Shown here: one piece after another, positions 44,688 through 55,483 of the stretch | Numbering within the stretch: position 1 is the first letter of the stretch | How the letters are laid out: each line of letters starts with the position of its first letter | DNA from: an uncultured Acidobacteriota bacterium | GTDB taxonomy: Bacteria; Acidobacteriota; Blastocatellia; RBC074 | Length of the DNA: 64,000 nucleotides | Direction: 5' to 3' | NCBI GenBank assembly: GCA_902825875.1 | Contig: CADECP010000005.1 | Location: 122,302-186,301, forward strand | Made by a program: the position numbers and the translations under genes | Notes under the pieces: model-generated | Told to the model about the DNA's origin: nothing | Seen by the model: only the letters and a program-made list of their open reading frames with translations | Databases searched by the model: none

Positions 44688-45590
44688 TCACTGCCCGACC
44701 GCCCGGCGATACGCAGTATTGATTCGCCAGACGTAATTGACAGTTTCTCGGTAAGGCGGAATGCGGCGACCGTATTTGATGACCGCGCCTTCGCCGGCAT
44801 TGTAACCGGCCAGCGCCAGATTGATGTCGCCGCCGAACATATCAATCAAACTTCTCAGATAACGTGTCCCGGCTCCGACATTTTCGACCGGGTCGTGGAT
44901 GTTGCGAACTCCCAGCCGCGCCGCCGTCGCAGGCATCAACTGCATCAAACCGCGAGCGCCGACGCGGGAAACCGCGCGATAATTGAAACCGGATTCTTCG
45001 CGCATCACCAGATAAATCAACATCGGATCAACACCGTATCTGGTCGCATTGTAGACAATCAGTCCATCCAGATTGCGATTTCCGGTGGAAAACCTTAGCG
45101 AAACGTCACTTGCCACCGCCGCTACCGGAGCGGCATCTGTCACTTCAATGCCAACGGCCAGTTTCGCCACCGCCGCGCGTTCGACGTGAGTTTGCATCTG
45201 CCCAAGCCGATAAACAATCCGCCCGGATTCTTCCCACGCCGAATCGGCGTCAATCACCGCACCGTCTTTCAGCCACAGGCGAGTCACTTTGCGTTTTGCT
45301 CCGACCGGAGTTTTTTTGTCTTCCGCAACCGGCGCAGAGCTTTCGGCGTTGCTTTCCTGTTTCGCGCCATCGCTGGCAAGCTGGCGTGTCATACGAACGA
45401 CATCGGCTTTGGCGACAGAAGCGATCACTTTGCCTTGCCTGTACCAAACGATGTCTGTGGTTTCCCAAACTTCGTCAGCTTGAATGACCCGCCCGTCGCG
45501 CAGCCGCAATTCATCGGCAAGCGCAACCGATCCGCCAGCCAGCAGGCAAACAATCAACCCGACAACCCTGATGGCAAAACAAATCTTCAT
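44688..45590 (-). CDS. lytic transglycosylase (SLT domain) with cell-surface domain
   Basis: The 300-aa product starts at ATG 45590 behind GAAGG. A signal peptide ([17 protein letters not shown]) is followed by two small beta domains ([40 protein letters not shown]), resembling each other. The SLT domain has [20 protein letters not shown] (catalytic Glu), [14 protein letters not shown] and [13 protein letters not shown]. It cleaves glycan strands of peptidoglycan, a usual companion of secretion machines that need a wall opening. It follows the AAA ATPase gene in the Tad locus. Confidence 0.92.
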   Translation of the reverse strand: MKICFAIRVVGLIVCLLAGGSVALADELRLRDGRVIQADEVWETTDIVWYRQGKVIASVAKADVVRMTRQLASDGAKQESNAESSAPVAEDKKTPVGAKRKVTRLWLKDGAVIDADSAWEESGRIVYRLGQMQTHVERAAVAKLAVGIEVTDAAPVAAVASDVSLRFSTGNRNLDGLIVYNATRYGVDPMLIYLVMREESGFNYRAVSRVGARGLMQLMPATAARLGVRNIHDPVENVGAGTRYLRSLIDMFGGDINLALAGYNAGEGAVIKYGRRIPPYRETVNYVWRINTAYRRAVGQ

Positions 45591-45593
45591 GCC

Positions 45594-45616
45594 TTCAACC
45601 TGTAACCTGCCACCTA
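45594..45616. repeat. short AGGTTAC heptad array
   Basis: Three 7-bp-spaced units (AGGTGGC AGGTTAC AGGTTGA on the minus strand) lie between the transglycosylase start and the ATPase stop. Confidence 0.6.
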
Positions 45617-46888
45617 AACATGTGCGATGCCGAAGTAATTGCTCCACGCCAGATCGAGCAAATCAGTCGTCAGCGTGGGTTGCAAACTTTTGTACTGGCA
45701 AATATCCATAAAGCGGTTAATCAGATCGCGCGGTTCGCAGGCTTTCATCACGCGGCGTTCCGCAGGATATTTGGAAATCAGATAATCCAGCACCAGCGGT
45801 TCGTACGACACGCCAGCGTTTTCAGTGTAGCGTTCAAAAATGCGGCGATAAGTTTCTTCGCTTGGTGGTTCGATGCGAACGCGATAACCCATGCGGCGCA
45901 AAAACGCTTCGTCCACCAATCGGCTCGGTTCCAGATTGGTCGAAAAAACGACCAGTTCTTCAAACGGCACGCTGATTTTTTTGCCGGTGTGAAGCGTCAG
46001 GAAGTCCACTTTGCGTTCCAGCGGCACAATCCAGCGATTGAGCAATTCTTCCGGCTCCACACGTTGCCGTCCGAAATCGTCAACGACCAAGGTTCCGCAA
46101 TTGGCTTTCATCTGAAACGGAGCTTCGTAATAACGCGCGGCTCGGTTGTAAATCAGGTCGGTGCTTTCCAACGTCATTTCGCCGCCGACGATAATCAGCG
46201 GACGCGCAACGCGCAGCCAGCGCCGGTCGAAAGAATCAAACTGCGCTTCATCCAGCGAGCGTTCGTGGTTATGGCCGTCGTACAAATTGATGACGTGTTC
46301 ATCCACCGCCACTGCGTAAGGAATCCAAACCGGAGTTTGCAGTGCGTTGTTGATGCGTTCGGCAACCGAAGTTTTACCGGTTCCGGGAATGCCGGAAATA
46401 AACAAACTGCGGCGCGAGTTAATGGCGAATCCGAGCGTTTGCAGCAAACTGTCTGGCAACACTAAATCCTGAAACGCTTCAGCGACCGTGTCTGGCCCCA
46501 CCAAATCTTCCGGTCGAGCCTGTGACCGCATCATCGCCGTGTACGCTGCCAGCGAAACCGGCGTCGGCCCAACGTAACCGGAAATTTCCATGATTCGGCG
46601 CAATTGATCCCATCCGCGATCCAGCACCGCGTAACGGTTGTTGTTCAACCCGATGTTGCTGCGAATTTCGACCAGCTTTTCGCGGTACAAATGCTGCAAC
46701 AGCATTTCGGTCAGCGTCACCGGCAAACACATGCGTTCGGCAATGGCTGCCGTCGTTTGCACGGTTTCGGTGGCGGCGGTTTTCAACGCCAGGTCAGCCA
46801 GAGATTGAAACGACAATCCCGTCTCTTCGACGGTTTCCGGCATCGGCGGAGCGAAAGGTTTGGTTTTGGCTTGTACTGCTTCAGGCAT
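45614..46888 (-). CDS. MoxR-like AAA+ ATPase
   Basis: The 424-aa ATPase has Walker [10 protein letters not shown] (165-173) and a Walker B-like [12 protein letters not shown] near 258-269. STNLEPSRL (sensor 1 region) and [19 protein letters not shown] (sensor 2/arginine finger region) follow. The ~140 residues before it are helical and could bind partners. It is not a FtsK/PilT motor. Members occur with VWA proteins, which fits the VWA gene three genes downstream. It is read leftward within the Tad locus. Confidence 0.85.
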   Translation of the reverse strand: MPEAVQAKTKPFAPPMPETVEETGLSFQSLADLALKTAATETVQTTAAIAERMCLPVTLTEMLLQHLYREKLVEIRSNIGLNNNRYAVLDRGWDQLRRIMEISGYVGPTPVSLAAYTAMMRSQARPEDLVGPDTVAEAFQDLVLPDSLLQTLGFAINSRRSLFISGIPGTGKTSVAERINNALQTPVWIPYAVAVDEHVINLYDGHNHERSLDEAQFDSFDRRWLRVARPLIIVGGEMTLESTDLIYNRAARYYEAPFQMKANCGTLVVDDFGRQRVEPEELLNRWIVPLERKVDFLTLHTGKKISVPFEELVVFSTNLEPSRLVDEAFLRRMGYRVRIEPPSEETYRRIFERYTENAGVSYEPLVLDYLISKYPAERRVMKACEPRDLINRFMDICQYKSLQPTLTTDLLDLAWSNYFGIAHV

Positions 46889-46904
46889 AAATTTGAGTAG
46901 TCGG

Positions 46905-46988
46905 GAATCGGGAGCCGGAAGTCGGTATCGAAAAGCAAGCAGCTTCTCAATTTACGACTCCTGACTACCGACTACCGACTACCGACTC
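46905..46988. repeat. ACCGACT heptad inverted array
   Basis: The right arm holds tandem units CTGACTA CCGACTA CCGACTA CCGACTC; the left arm holds the inverse (GTAGTCGGGAATCGGGAG and CCGGAAGTCGG). They can pair over ~30 bp. The array fills the gap between the TPR gene stop (46997) and the ATPase start (46888). Confidence 0.8.
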
Positions 46989-46996
46989 CTCGTGGG

Positions 46997-49837
46997 TTAG
47001 GGTTCCCGATCAACTACTTGATCTTTGTTCTTTTCTTCGTCGCTGAGCTTCTTGTATTGGGCCTGCAAAGCACCGGCTTCGCGCAGCCAGCCTTTGCGTT
47101 CGTAAAGCTGCGCCAAATTGCTCATCGCCTGCAACGAATCGGGTTTGATCTTCAACGCAGCCTGATACGATTTGATCGCATCGTCGTGTTTGCCGTCTTG
47201 CGAGTAGATAAAGCCGAGATTCAGCAACGCGCCGACTTCGCCAACAGCGACGACAAAATGATCTTTGGCTTTGTCATAATCGCCTTTGCGCCCATAAGCC
47301 AGTCCGATGTTGTTGTGCATGCGGCGGTCGTTCGGCGTGATCTTCAACCCGCGTTTGTAGTATTTGACCGAATCGCCGAAATCATTGGCCAGATAAAACG
47401 AATAGCCGATGTTGTTCAAAAAGCGCGCGTTGTTCGGTTCCACCTTCAGAGCTTTTTTGTATTCGCTCTGCGCCGATTCGTACTGACCTTTTTCGTCATA
47501 ACAAACGCCGAGCAGGTTGTAGGCTTCGGAAAAATTCGGCTGTAAAACAGTTGCGGCAATCAGTTTTTCCATTGCGCCATCGGTGCGGCCTTTGCCATGT
47601 AATTCCACCGCTTCTTCAAACATGTTCTGAGCCGCCAGCTCTACCGTCGTTGCTTCGGCGGCAGTTCCGTTTGTGTCGGCAATCTGGTCCGGCGTGCCGT
47701 TTTGCGAACGATTGACCGGAACGACTTTCATCTTTTCCAGGTCTTTATCGCTCATTTTTTTAGCAACGTTGCTGTTGTCATTGCGCTTGAACATTCGCGC
47801 CATCAACCGGAACGGAGCGCCAAAAACGCGCTTTAAGGCATTGCCTTTCTTCTGCCCGGACGGGTCGCCGGATTCCGGCGCGTCGTCAAACCAGAAAAAG
47901 TTCGAGCCGGAATCCAAATTGGAAACGACTTGATTGCGAATGCTGGGCACGGTGGAAACCACGCCCAGGCTCATGGCGGCAACCACAACGGTCGCCATCA
48001 CCGGGTGACGAAGAGAGCGGAAAATCTTTTTCTTCAGGGTCATAAACTCACCTTTCTGAATTTCAGCGAATGAAAGCGAGTTTGCGGAAAACTCGCCGGA
48101 ACTCCGCTGACCGGTAGCGGGTTGGTTATGGGACACGGTCTGTTGAATCAACTCTTGTTGAGGAATCGAACTTTGGGGCGCAGGCGTCTGTCGAACCAAA
48201 ACTTGCGAAAGCGTATCTTCGTAAACGCTCCGCCATTTTCCACTAAACAGGGCGACTTGCGCCAGAGCATCGCCGCGTTTTAGCAACATCCAGTCAATCG
48301 AACGTTGGTCGAGCAATGCCTGCCAGTCCGGACGAACTGTTTCGATCTTTTCCAATTCATCCAGCACCGTTCCCTGTCGGTAAAAATCGCTGCGCCCATC
48401 CACGAAGACTTTGAACTGCCGATAAATCAAATAGCCACCAAACTGATCGGACGAATACATGCGCCCCGAAATGCTGTTTTGCTGCACGAAATCCACTGCC
48501 GCAGCGGGAAATCGTCGCGCGTCGAATCGCGGCGAAAGCAGTTTTTCAGCCAGCCCGGTGTTGGCAGCAAGAATCACGAACGCAATCGCTGCGACGTAAC
48601 AAGAAGCTCCGGTTAATTGCCGATTGATAGCCATAGTGCTTTGGTACCAGTCACCGGCAGCGCGCAATGCCTTAGAGCCATTTCCGGCGTTTGACGCTGC
48701 CCGGTTGTAAAGTTCAGCCAACAAATTGCTGATCTGTTCAGCAATGAAAGGCGTCAGCACAATTACTGCCAACGTCACGTGCCGTTCGGATTGCAAGGTC
48801 ATGTGTCCCCACAACAACAGCAATCCGGTTTCGACAAATCGTCGTTGCCGCAGAGCATTGACCGCCGCGACCACTCCGAACAACAACAAAATCTCAATCA
48901 ACTTGCCGTCGGTGGAATGAAAATTCGGCGACTGGAACTCTTCAATCGTCGAAAGCAATCGTTTGTCGGTCAGGTAGCTCCACAAATGACCATAGAGTTT
49001 GATTCCATACGGCGTCACCATCGCCGCCAAAGCCGACAAAACACCAACCAGCACATAAGTTTTCAAAACGCCGACAGCTTCCCGACTTCTCCATTCGCCT
49101 TTTGCGGCAAATTCCAGAAACTCGCCGACGGCGTAAACTCCCAACATCACCAGCGTCACAACAAACGCGCCGTGCAAATTCGCCCAAACAACAACCAGCA
49201 CAGGAGCGGCCAAAATCCATTTCGACCTGGTGCGCCGAAAGCTTTCGACCAGCACGCACCAGACAATCATCAACAAAATCGAAACCAAATGAGGTCGCGC
49301 CAGCCAATGGACGATGCTGGCAATTGCGCCAAACACCGTCAGCATCATGGCGATGACCGGGTCGGCTCCGCGCTGCAACATCACCACGCCCAACGCGGCG
49401 TAACTGACCAGCAGAATCAAAATCGCGCCTGCCACCACTCCGGCCAGTCCGCGCCAGTTGTGCAACGCGGCCATCAACACATCCGCCAACCATTCCCAAG
49501 CGAACCACGTTTGTCCGGCCATCGTGTGCGAAAACGGATCGGTTCGCGGCACGGCATGCGTTCGCAAAATCAGTTCGCCAGTGCGGATGTGCCAGCCAGT
49601 GTCGCTGTCCAGCAAAAATCGGTACGAATTTGTGATGAGCAGTTGCAGCACCAGCAAAGCGGACAATCCGCCCAGCGACGGCAACAACCATCGGGCAATC
49701 ACACCGACTCGTTTGTCAGTTGCTTGACGGCGTTGCCGTCCTGCTTGCGTCATTATTATTTTTTTTGGGGGTTGGGATTTGTTCGTAGCGCCGGGTTTAC
49801 CGCTTGATGCGGAACTACAAACGTTACTCAAGGTCAT
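46997..49837 (-). CDS. polytopic membrane protein fused in frame to TadD-like TPR protein
   Basis: One open frame of 946 aa starts at ATG 49837, overlapping the upstream stop as ATGA. Residues 1-598 are a multi-span membrane protein ([32 protein letters not shown]) with a soluble end. The frame continues unbroken into a second protein with its own start at ATG 48043, residue 599, behind AGAAAGGTGA. That part (348 aa) has a membrane anchor ([20 protein letters not shown]), then about six TPRs (e.g. [20 protein letters not shown]), ending DREP. The TPR part is the best TadD candidate in the locus. Either a stop codon was lost or two genes share a frame; translation from 48043 alone is plausible. 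Confidence 0.8.
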   Translation of the reverse strand: MTLSNVCSSASSGKPGATNKSQPPKKIIMTQAGRQRRQATDKRVGVIARWLLPSLGGLSALLVLQLLITNSYRFLLDSDTGWHIRTGELILRTHAVPRTDPFSHTMAGQTWFAWEWLADVLMAALHNWRGLAGVVAGAILILLVSYAALGVVMLQRGADPVIAMMLTVFGAIASIVHWLARPHLVSILLMIVWCVLVESFRRTRSKWILAAPVLVVVWANLHGAFVVTLVMLGVYAVGEFLEFAAKGEWRSREAVGVLKTYVLVGVLSALAAMVTPYGIKLYGHLWSYLTDKRLLSTIEEFQSPNFHSTDGKLIEILLLFGVVAAVNALRQRRFVETGLLLLWGHMTLQSERHVTLAVIVLTPFIAEQISNLLAELYNRAASNAGNGSKALRAAGDWYQSTMAINRQLTGASCYVAAIAFVILAANTGLAEKLLSPRFDARRFPAAAVDFVQQNSISGRMYSSDQFGGYLIYRQFKVFVDGRSDFYRQGTVLDELEKIETVRPDWQALLDQRSIDWMLLKRGDALAQVALFSGKWRSVYEDTLSQVLVRQTPAPQSSIPQQELIQQTVSHNQPATGQRSSGEFSANSLSFAEIQKGEFMTLKKKIFRSLRHPVMATVVVAAMSLGVVSTVPSIRNQVVSNLDSGSNFFWFDDAPESGDPSGQKKGNALKRVFGAPFRLMARMFKRNDNSNVAKKMSDKDLEKMKVVPVNRSQNGTPDQIADTNGTAAEATTVELAAQNMFEEAVELHGKGRTDGAMEKLIAATVLQPNFSEAYNLLGVCYDEKGQYESAQSEYKKALKVEPNNARFLNNIGYSFYLANDFGDSVKYYKRGLKITPNDRRMHNNIGLAYGRKGDYDKAKDHFVVAVGEVGALLNLGFIYSQDGKHDDAIKSYQAALKIKPDSLQAMSNLAQLYERKGWLREAGALQAQYKKLSDEEKNKDQVVDREP

Positions 49838-50184
49838 TTGTCGCGCACGATTTCGAGTTGATCGCCGACCTTGAGATTGGCGCGGGAGATGGAGTGCGCG
49901 GACATTTCCAGCACGCTTCGCGTTTCACGGTTAGGGGCCGTCAGACGAAACGGGCGCATATTTTCAACCAGTTTGACGATTCGCAATTCACGGTCGAGGA
50001 AAATCACGTCAATCGCGTAGTGCATCCACCAAGTGTGGACTCCGTTGCAGGGGCGTAGCCAGAGAGCTTCATCGGGGGCGAGACGGCGACGGGCAATCAA
50101 ACCGCGCAGCCGCAAAAAAAACGTGTTGGCAAGCACGACCCGTTCGGCCAAAAGCTGGCCAGTCGCGCGATGGTAAAACTTCAT
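49834..50184 (-). CDS. DUF192 family protein
   Basis: The 116-aa protein is the DUF192 domain from end to end. Marks are [20 protein letters not shown], the [20 protein letters not shown] core (residues ~47-66), and [19 protein letters not shown]. The family occurs in many bacteria and archaea with unproven function. There is no signal peptide. The gene is translationally coupled to the fused membrane/TPR gene by an ATGA overlap, and is preceded by a 15-bp-stem hairpin. Confidence 0.9.
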   Translation of the reverse strand: MKFYHRATGQLLAERVVLANTFFLRLRGLIARRRLAPDEALWLRPCNGVHTWWMHYAIDVIFLDRELRIVKLVENMRPFRLTAPNRETRSVLEMSAHSISRANLKVGDQLEIVRDK

Positions 50185-50207
50185 TTCAATCGGTTGCGAC
50201 AGCTAAG

Positions 50208-50245
50208 GAATTTCGCTTCGGAATCAATTCTCCGAAGCGAAATTC
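50208..50245. other. 15-bp-stem hairpin inside the Tad locus
   Basis: GAATTTCGCTTCGGA (50208-50222) pairs perfectly with TCCGAAGCGAAATTC (50231-50245), 8-base loop, between the 51-aa gene and the DUF192 gene. No T-run follows on the transcribed strand, so it may be an attenuator or processing site. Confidence 0.65.
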
Positions 50246-50253
50246 GCTGCTGC

Positions 50254-50409
50254 CTATTCCCAATCGTCATCCTTCTCTTTCATCCGGCGACGGACGACGA
50301 TCACGCTCAATACTGCTGCAATGACCAAAAGAAATGCGATGATAAAGTAATTCAGGGTTAAATCCGGTCTCTCTGATTCCTGTAAAAACAGAGCCGCCAA
50401 GATCAGCAT
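50254..50409 (-). CDS. 51-aa single-span membrane protein in the Tad locus
   Basis: This short gene starts at ATG 50409, with AAGGAG eight bases upstream, and stops at 50254. The product is 51 aa: a short N-terminus (MLILAALFLQESERPDLTLN), one membrane span (YFIIAFLLVIAAVLSVIVV), then RRRMKEKDDDWE. The basic-then-acidic tail after the span suggests the C-terminus is cytoplasmic. It lies between tadC and the DUF192 gene with gaps of 57 and 69 bp. Family unknown; it could be a pilus-machine accessory. Confidence 0.7.
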   Translation of the reverse strand: MLILAALFLQESERPDLTLNYFIIAFLLVIAAVLSVIVVRRRMKEKDDDWE

Positions 50410-50466
50410 CGGGGGGTCTCCTTATTCAAAAAAGAAAGTTAGTCGAGAAAATTCAGGTTGCGAAGT

Positions 50467-51405
50467 TTATTGATTGATGAATCCGAACAATTCGTAAATG
50501 CGGATCAGCGCCGGGCCCATCAGCACGATCAGAAGCGCCGGAAAGATAAACAACAGCAATGGGAAAATCAACTTGATGGCCGCTTTCGCCACCATCTCTT
50601 CGGCGCGTTGACGCCGCTTGGTTCGCATCGAATCTGCAAAGACTCGCAAGCTGTCCGCAATCGAAGTTCCGAAGCGATCCGTCTGCACCAACATCGCCAC
50701 CAGCGATTTCACATCGTCCACACCTGTGCGGTCGCCCAGGTTACGCAAGGCTTCGTCACGCGGTTTGCCTGCACGAATTTCGCGGTTGGTGACAGCCAAT
50801 TCTTCAGACAGGTTTCGGTCTACCAGTTCCATTTCGCGGCCAACGCGATGCAGCGCGGCGTTCAATCCCAAACCGGCTTCGACGCAAACAACCATCAAGT
50901 CGAGCGCGTCCGGCAAAGAGCGGGTGATTTTGCTTTTCCGTTTGGTGATCTGGCGCGAAAGCATAAACGACGGCATAAACGCGCCGTAACACAATGCCAC
51001 CACCGTCAGCCCGAATGTTCCACTGTCCATCGGTTTCCGCATAATGACGGTCAGGAAAAAGAACACCGCCGCGGGCAACAACAACATCGAAGTCAACCGG
51101 ATGGCACGATAAACCGTCGCGGCGCTTTCGTTGTAATAACCGGCCTGGATCAAACGCTTTCTCAACCGGCGCAAATTGCGCGGCGAAGGAGCCGGAACGA
51201 ATTGAGCAATCGGTTTGGCGACCCGCTCGACAAAGACCGTCGAAACGTTCTGCTGCGGAGCGTCTTCGGTCGCACGCGGATTGATCTCTCTCAAACGAGT
51301 CTCGACGGGACTGGCCGAGCGCACGAAAAAGAAGTACGCGGCAATGCCCAGGCTCACCACCATGCCAAAGAGCGTCGAAAAAAATAACAGTGCGTTGCTT
51401 TCCAT
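50467..51405 (-). CDS. tadC: Tad pilus inner-membrane platform protein TadC
   Basis: The 312-aa protein has the type II secretion F-domain (~170-290) with [40 protein letters not shown] and [11 protein letters not shown]-like [18 protein letters not shown]. Spans lie near 8-28, 105-145 and the C-terminal 280-305. With TadB it forms the platform on which the TadA motor acts to assemble or retract Flp pili. It follows TadB after 91 bp, a gap with two hairpins. Confidence 0.94.
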   Translation of the reverse strand: MESNALLFFSTLFGMVVSLGIAAYFFFVRSASPVETRLREINPRATEDAPQQNVSTVFVERVAKPIAQFVPAPSPRNLRRLRKRLIQAGYYNESAATVYRAIRLTSMLLLPAAVFFFLTVIMRKPMDSGTFGLTVVALCYGAFMPSFMLSRQITKRKSKITRSLPDALDLMVVCVEAGLGLNAALHRVGREMELVDRNLSEELAVTNREIRAGKPRDEALRNLGDRTGVDDVKSLVAMLVQTDRFGTSIADSLRVFADSMRTKRRQRAEEMVAKAAIKLIFPLLLFIFPALLIVLMGPALIRIYELFGFINQ

Positions 51406-51421
51406 AACTTGCTTTCACTGT

Positions 51422-51484
51422 GGCGGCGATAATCGTCGCCGATAGATTTTTAGGTTAAACGTACTCACAGGTCGTTGCGACCTG
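51422..51484. other. pair of hairpins between tadB and tadC
   Basis: GGCGGCGAT/ATCGTCGCC (51422-51430/51432-51440) and CAGGTC/GACCTG (51468-51473/51479-51484) occupy the 91-bp gap. They may tune relative expression. Confidence 0.6.
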
Positions 51485-51496
51485 CACGGGTGACGA

Positions 51497-52474
51497 TCAG
51501 ACTTCGATGTCCACGATCTTGCGAATAATCAACCAGCCGATGATTTGAGCAATGACTCCGCCGCCGAGAATATAAAACCCAAGCGGATGTTCATACATGG
51601 TCTTCATGTAAGCCGGATTGACGATGTTGATCCAGAAAAACAGGAAAAACGGCAGCGCGCTGACAATGTACCCCGACAAACGCGCTTGCGCGGATTTGAC
51701 GCGGATTTCGCCTTGAATGCGGAACCGTTCGCGGATCGTGTGGCTGATGTTGCGAAGCACTTCGGACAAATTGCCGCCGATTTCGCGCTGAATCAGCACT
51801 GCCGTCACGCACAGCTTCAAATCCAGAATCGGAACTCGTTCGCACATATTTTCGAGCGCCGATTTGATGTTCAGGCCGAGATTTTGTTCTTCGTAGGTTT
51901 TGCCGAATTCGCGCGCAATCGGTTCCGGCATTTCCGTCGCCACCATTTGCAGCGCCGAGCTAAAACTGTGACCGGCCTGGAGCGAGCGAACCATCAGTTC
52001 CAAAGCATCCGGCAACTGTTCCAGGAACTTATTGAAACGACGGTTGCGCTTGTTCAGCACCCACAACAAAGGCGCAATCATCAAAACCATTGCCACCAGA
52101 AACATCGCCATCAGCGAACCGGTGAAAAAGAAGGTCAGCAACCCGCCCATCAACCCGGCAATCAAGCTGTAGCTCAGGAACCGATAGACGGTGATTTTCA
52201 AATCAGCCTGGCGCAAGGTTTCCTGCAAGCGGTTGAAGATTTCAAAACGTAGCATTGCCCGATGAAACACCGGCACGGTGCTCAGCAATTCCTCTTTCAA
52301 CAACTGCATTTCGCGCTGGCTGGCTCCGCCGCGTTCCTGCACCAATTGTTTCAACCGGTCGTCAATTCGTTTGCGATATTGATCGGTGTCGCGGCTGACA
52401 AAAAAGTAAAACGCCACGATCAAAAATGCCGCCGCAATTAACGCTGGGAAAATGAAAATGACTAGGTCTGCCAT
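51497..52474 (-). CDS. tadB: Tad pilus inner-membrane platform protein TadB
   Basis: The 325-aa protein has an N-terminal span ([20 protein letters not shown]), a paired span near 110-145 ([20 protein letters not shown]), and the F-domain with [20 protein letters not shown], then [21 protein letters not shown]-terminal span pair ends in [13 protein letters not shown]. It pairs with TadC in the pilus platform. It lies 52 bp after TadA. Confidence 0.94.
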   Translation of the reverse strand: MADLVIFIFPALIAAAFLIVAFYFFVSRDTDQYRKRIDDRLKQLVQERGGASQREMQLLKEELLSTVPVFHRAMLRFEIFNRLQETLRQADLKITVYRFLSYSLIAGLMGGLLTFFFTGSLMAMFLVAMVLMIAPLLWVLNKRNRRFNKFLEQLPDALELMVRSLQAGHSFSSALQMVATEMPEPIAREFGKTYEEQNLGLNIKSALENMCERVPILDLKLCVTAVLIQREIGGNLSEVLRNISHTIRERFRIQGEIRVKSAQARLSGYIVSALPFFLFFWINIVNPAYMKTMYEHPLGFYILGGGVIAQIIGWLIIRKIVDIEV

Positions 52475-52526
52475 AAATCACCCGAATGTTATCTCTTGAG
52501 TTTCAGCCTCAATTCGAAACCCAAAT

Positions 52527-53900
52527 TTATCGTGTTCTCCAACCAGATTGAGCTACTTCGGCAGCCACGCCGCGCGGTTCGAAAATGTTCGGCGGCAGCT
52601 TGAAGCCGTATTGTTCCAGACGCTCGGAAAAACGCGGACGAATGCCTGTCGGTTGGAATTGTCCCTGCACTTCGCCGTTGCGTCCGACGCCTGTGCGAAT
52701 GAATTTGTAGATTTCCTGCATGGTGATGATTTCGCCTTCCATGCCGATGATTTCCGAAACGCTCATGACTTTGCGCGTGCCGTCGCCCATACGCGAAACC
52801 TGAATAATCAAATGAATTGCCGAACTGATTTGCTGACGCATGGCCTTGTCCGAAATTCGCAGGTTGGCCATGGCGATCATCGTTTCCAGACGAGCCAGCG
52901 CATCGCGCGGAGTGTTGGCGTGGATGGTCGTCATACCGCCGTCGTGGCCGGTGTTCATCGCCTGCAACATATCAATCGCTTCGTCGCCGCGGACTTCGCC
53001 GACGATGATTCGATCAGGGCGCATACGCAACGAGTTGCGAAGCAGCGAACGTTGCGTGACTTCACCTTTGCCTTCGATGTTTGGCGGACGAGTTTCCAGA
53101 CGAATCACGTGTGGCTGTTGCAACAACAATTCCGCCGAATCTTCAATTGTCACCAGACGTTCGACATCGGGAATGAACGACGACAGGCAGTTGAGCATAG
53201 TCGTTTTGCCTGCGCCGGTTCCGCCGGAGATCAGAACGTTCAATCGGGCTTTGACGCAGGCTTCCAGCAACTGAGCAAGTTCGGGCGTCATCGCGCGGTA
53301 TTCGATCAGATCTTTGACTTTGAGCGGATCGGTTCCGAACCGGCGAATCGAGAGCATAGGCCCGTCAAGCGCCAACGGTGGAATGATGGCGTTGACACGC
53401 GAACCGTCTTTCAAACGCGCATCCACCATCGGTGAAGATTCGTCCACGCGACGACCAATGCGCGACACGATGCGGTCAATGATTTGCATCAAATGCGCGT
53501 CATCTTTGAAACTTATGTCTACTTTTTCCAGCTTGCCGCGACGTTCGATAAAGACGTTTTTCGCGCCATTGACCAGAATATCGGCGATGGTCGTATCGGC
53601 CAGCAGTGGTTCTAACGGCCCAAGCCCGAACAATTCATTGAGAACGTCTGCCTGAACCTTTTCACGCTCGGCCCCGCTCAGGGCAGCGTTTTCGTCGTCG
53701 AGAATGCGCGTGATGGCTTTTTTGACTTCGGCCTGAACTACGGTTTGATCCAGACCTTCCAACTTGGTGAGATCGAGACGGTTAATCAGGATGCGGTGAA
53801 CGCGGGATTTCAATTCCTGCATCGCGTTCGTTTCGGGCGCAGCATTTCGCGGCGAAGCGCCATTGACCTGATCCTGTAATCTGCTTTTGATGACTGACAT
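52527..53900 (-). CDS. tadA: Tad pilus motor ATPase TadA/CpaF
   Basis: The 457-aa secretion ATPase powers Flp pilus assembly. Residues ~30-130 form an N-terminal domain ([20 protein letters not shown]). The ATPase shows Walker [16 protein letters not shown] box [20 protein letters not shown], Walker B-linked [16 protein letters not shown] and the His box [22 protein letters not shown] precedes the ATG. It follows TadZ after a hairpin-bearing 177-bp gap. Confidence 0.97.
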   Translation of the reverse strand: MSVIKSRLQDQVNGASPRNAAPETNAMQELKSRVHRILINRLDLTKLEGLDQTVVQAEVKKAITRILDDENAALSGAEREKVQADVLNELFGLGPLEPLLADTTIADILVNGAKNVFIERRGKLEKVDISFKDDAHLMQIIDRIVSRIGRRVDESSPMVDARLKDGSRVNAIIPPLALDGPMLSIRRFGTDPLKVKDLIEYRAMTPELAQLLEACVKARLNVLISGGTGAGKTTMLNCLSSFIPDVERLVTIEDSAELLLQQPHVIRLETRPPNIEGKGEVTQRSLLRNSLRMRPDRIIVGEVRGDEAIDMLQAMNTGHDGGMTTIHANTPRDALARLETMIAMANLRISDKAMRQQISSAIHLIIQVSRMGDGTRKVMSVSEIIGMEGEIITMQEIYKFIRTGVGRNGEVQGQFQPTGIRPRFSERLEQYGFKLPPNIFEPRGVAAEVAQSGWRTR

Positions 53901-53993
53901 GTTTTTTTCCTGAGGGGGCTATGTTCCGTCGGAAGGGAGGAAGTCCAAACGGATTTTCTGCAACTAAACAGGGGCTTGTTTGGTTTTCAGATT

Positions 53994-54029
53994 TTCTCTG
54001 CCGGATGAATCGAATCAACCGGCAGAGAA
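53994..54029. other. hairpin between tadZ and tadA
   Basis: TTCTCTGCCGG (53994-54004) pairs perfectly with CCGGCAGAGAA (54019-54029). It is a large intra-operon stem without a T-run on the transcribed strand. Confidence 0.6.
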
Positions 54030-54077
54030 TTTTGAGCAAACAGCGTTTTTCGTTTCGCCATTCGCGGTGACAAGCAA

Positions 54078-55277
54078 TCAGCGTTTACTGCCAAAAATCG
54101 AAGTCCATCCGCGTTGGGGTTTTGATGTTGGAGCGGATGTTTCTGTTTGCGGTTTGATACCGGTCAGTTTGCTGGACAGCACGCTGAAATCGTGAATAAC
54201 CCGCGATTGATTCTTCGACAACACCAGCGGTTCGCCAACATTGATCGAAGCGATCGCCGCCTGATAATCGTTGGCAATGGTTGCGAAGACCTGGGTTTCC
54301 AGAACTTTTTCGACTTGCTTCAAATCGAACTCCGGCGTTTTGGTGTAACGGTTGACGACGACTTTGATGCGGCTGCGGTCATACCCAAGCCGCGTGAAAA
54401 TATCCAACGTGCGGCGGGCGCTGCGAATGGCCGGAATGTCCAGCGTCAACAGCAAGATCAAATCGTCTGCGGCATCCAGAGCCGAAATCGTAATTTCGTT
54501 CAACATGCGCGGCGGATCAATCACGACGTATTCGGTCTGCGCTCGCAACAAGGCAATTGCTCGCGTGACATGCTCGACGCGAACGTCTTCGTCTTTGCCG
54601 ATTTCCGTCGGAGCCGCCAGCAAACCCAGATACTTCGACCGCTGCGTCAAATAACTGGCCATCAATTGATCGTCCAGCCGGTCATAGTTCCTGACGACAT
54701 CGTGAATCGAATAAATCGGTTCCAGACCCAGATACAACGGCTGATCTCCCGCCTGTAAATTCAGGTCAATGACACAGGCGCGTTTGCGTGACAGCCGCGC
54801 CAGGCTCGCCGCTAGATTGGCCGTGACGAAAGTCGTCCCGCATCCACCTTTGCTGGCGTAAACGGCAACCACTCTGCCCAGATGAGACTCTTCCGGACGT
54901 ATGACCGATTGTTCGATTTTAGAGAAAACAGAGGCAATTTCGGATTCGACCAGCGGCTGGCGCAAAAACTCGGTCGCTCCTGATCGGAAGGATTGCAGAA
55001 TAACTTCCGGCGAATTGTCTTCGCTGGAACAAACGACAGCCGTGTCTGGCAATTCCTGATGAATGCGTTCGACAAGCTGGAATGAGTGGTTCAACTCACC
55101 GTTGAGCAAAACCAGTGCGGCTTGCGGACGCAAGCGATTAAGTTCGTCCAGCACCTGTGGCGCGTTCGGCAATTCTGCCAGAATTGCCAGCGGAGTCTGG
55201 CTCGCGCTGCGCAACCGCGTTCTCTCCTGCTGACTCAAACTTCTACCAATGACAACTACTGAAATTGCTTTCGACAC
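54078..55277 (-). CDS. tadZ: Tad pilus localisation ATPase TadZ/CpaE
   Basis: The 399-aa protein starts at GTG 55277 behind AAGGA. Residues 1-125 form a response-regulator-like domain in which the usual phospho-Asp site reads LVLLNGELN, so it is not a standard receiver. The ParA/MinD-type ATPase follows, with a deviant Walker A ([20 protein letters not shown]) and [20 protein letters not shown]. TadZ places the machine, usually at a cell pole. The tail is Thr/Pro rich. Confidence 0.92.
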   Translation of the reverse strand: MSKAISVVVIGRSLSQQERTRLRSASQTPLAILAELPNAPQVLDELNRLRPQAALVLLNGELNHSFQLVERIHQELPDTAVVCSSEDNSPEVILQSFRSGATEFLRQPLVESEIASVFSKIEQSVIRPEESHLGRVVAVYASKGGCGTTFVTANLAASLARLSRKRACVIDLNLQAGDQPLYLGLEPIYSIHDVVRNYDRLDDQLMASYLTQRSKYLGLLAAPTEIGKDEDVRVEHVTRAIALLRAQTEYVVIDPPRMLNEITISALDAADDLILLLTLDIPAIRSARRTLDIFTRLGYDRSRIKVVVNRYTKTPEFDLKQVEKVLETQVFATIANDYQAAIASINVGEPLVLSKNQSRVIHDFSVLSSKLTGIKPQTETSAPTSKPQRGWTSIFGSKR

Positions 55278-55483
55278 TACTTTCAGTTCCTTGCTTGAAA
55301 CTCGATTCTGATTTGTTGCTCACCCCTGAATTGCGGCGAGCGCGGAAACCACCTGATCGAATCAGGCTTTGTGAGAAGGCAAATTATAGTCTCCGCTTAA
55401 CCGAAACTCCATCGAAAATTCCCCAGCGAGAAACCGGACATCAATCCGCCGGGAGCCTTTTATCGAAAAACTTTGCCTTACCG

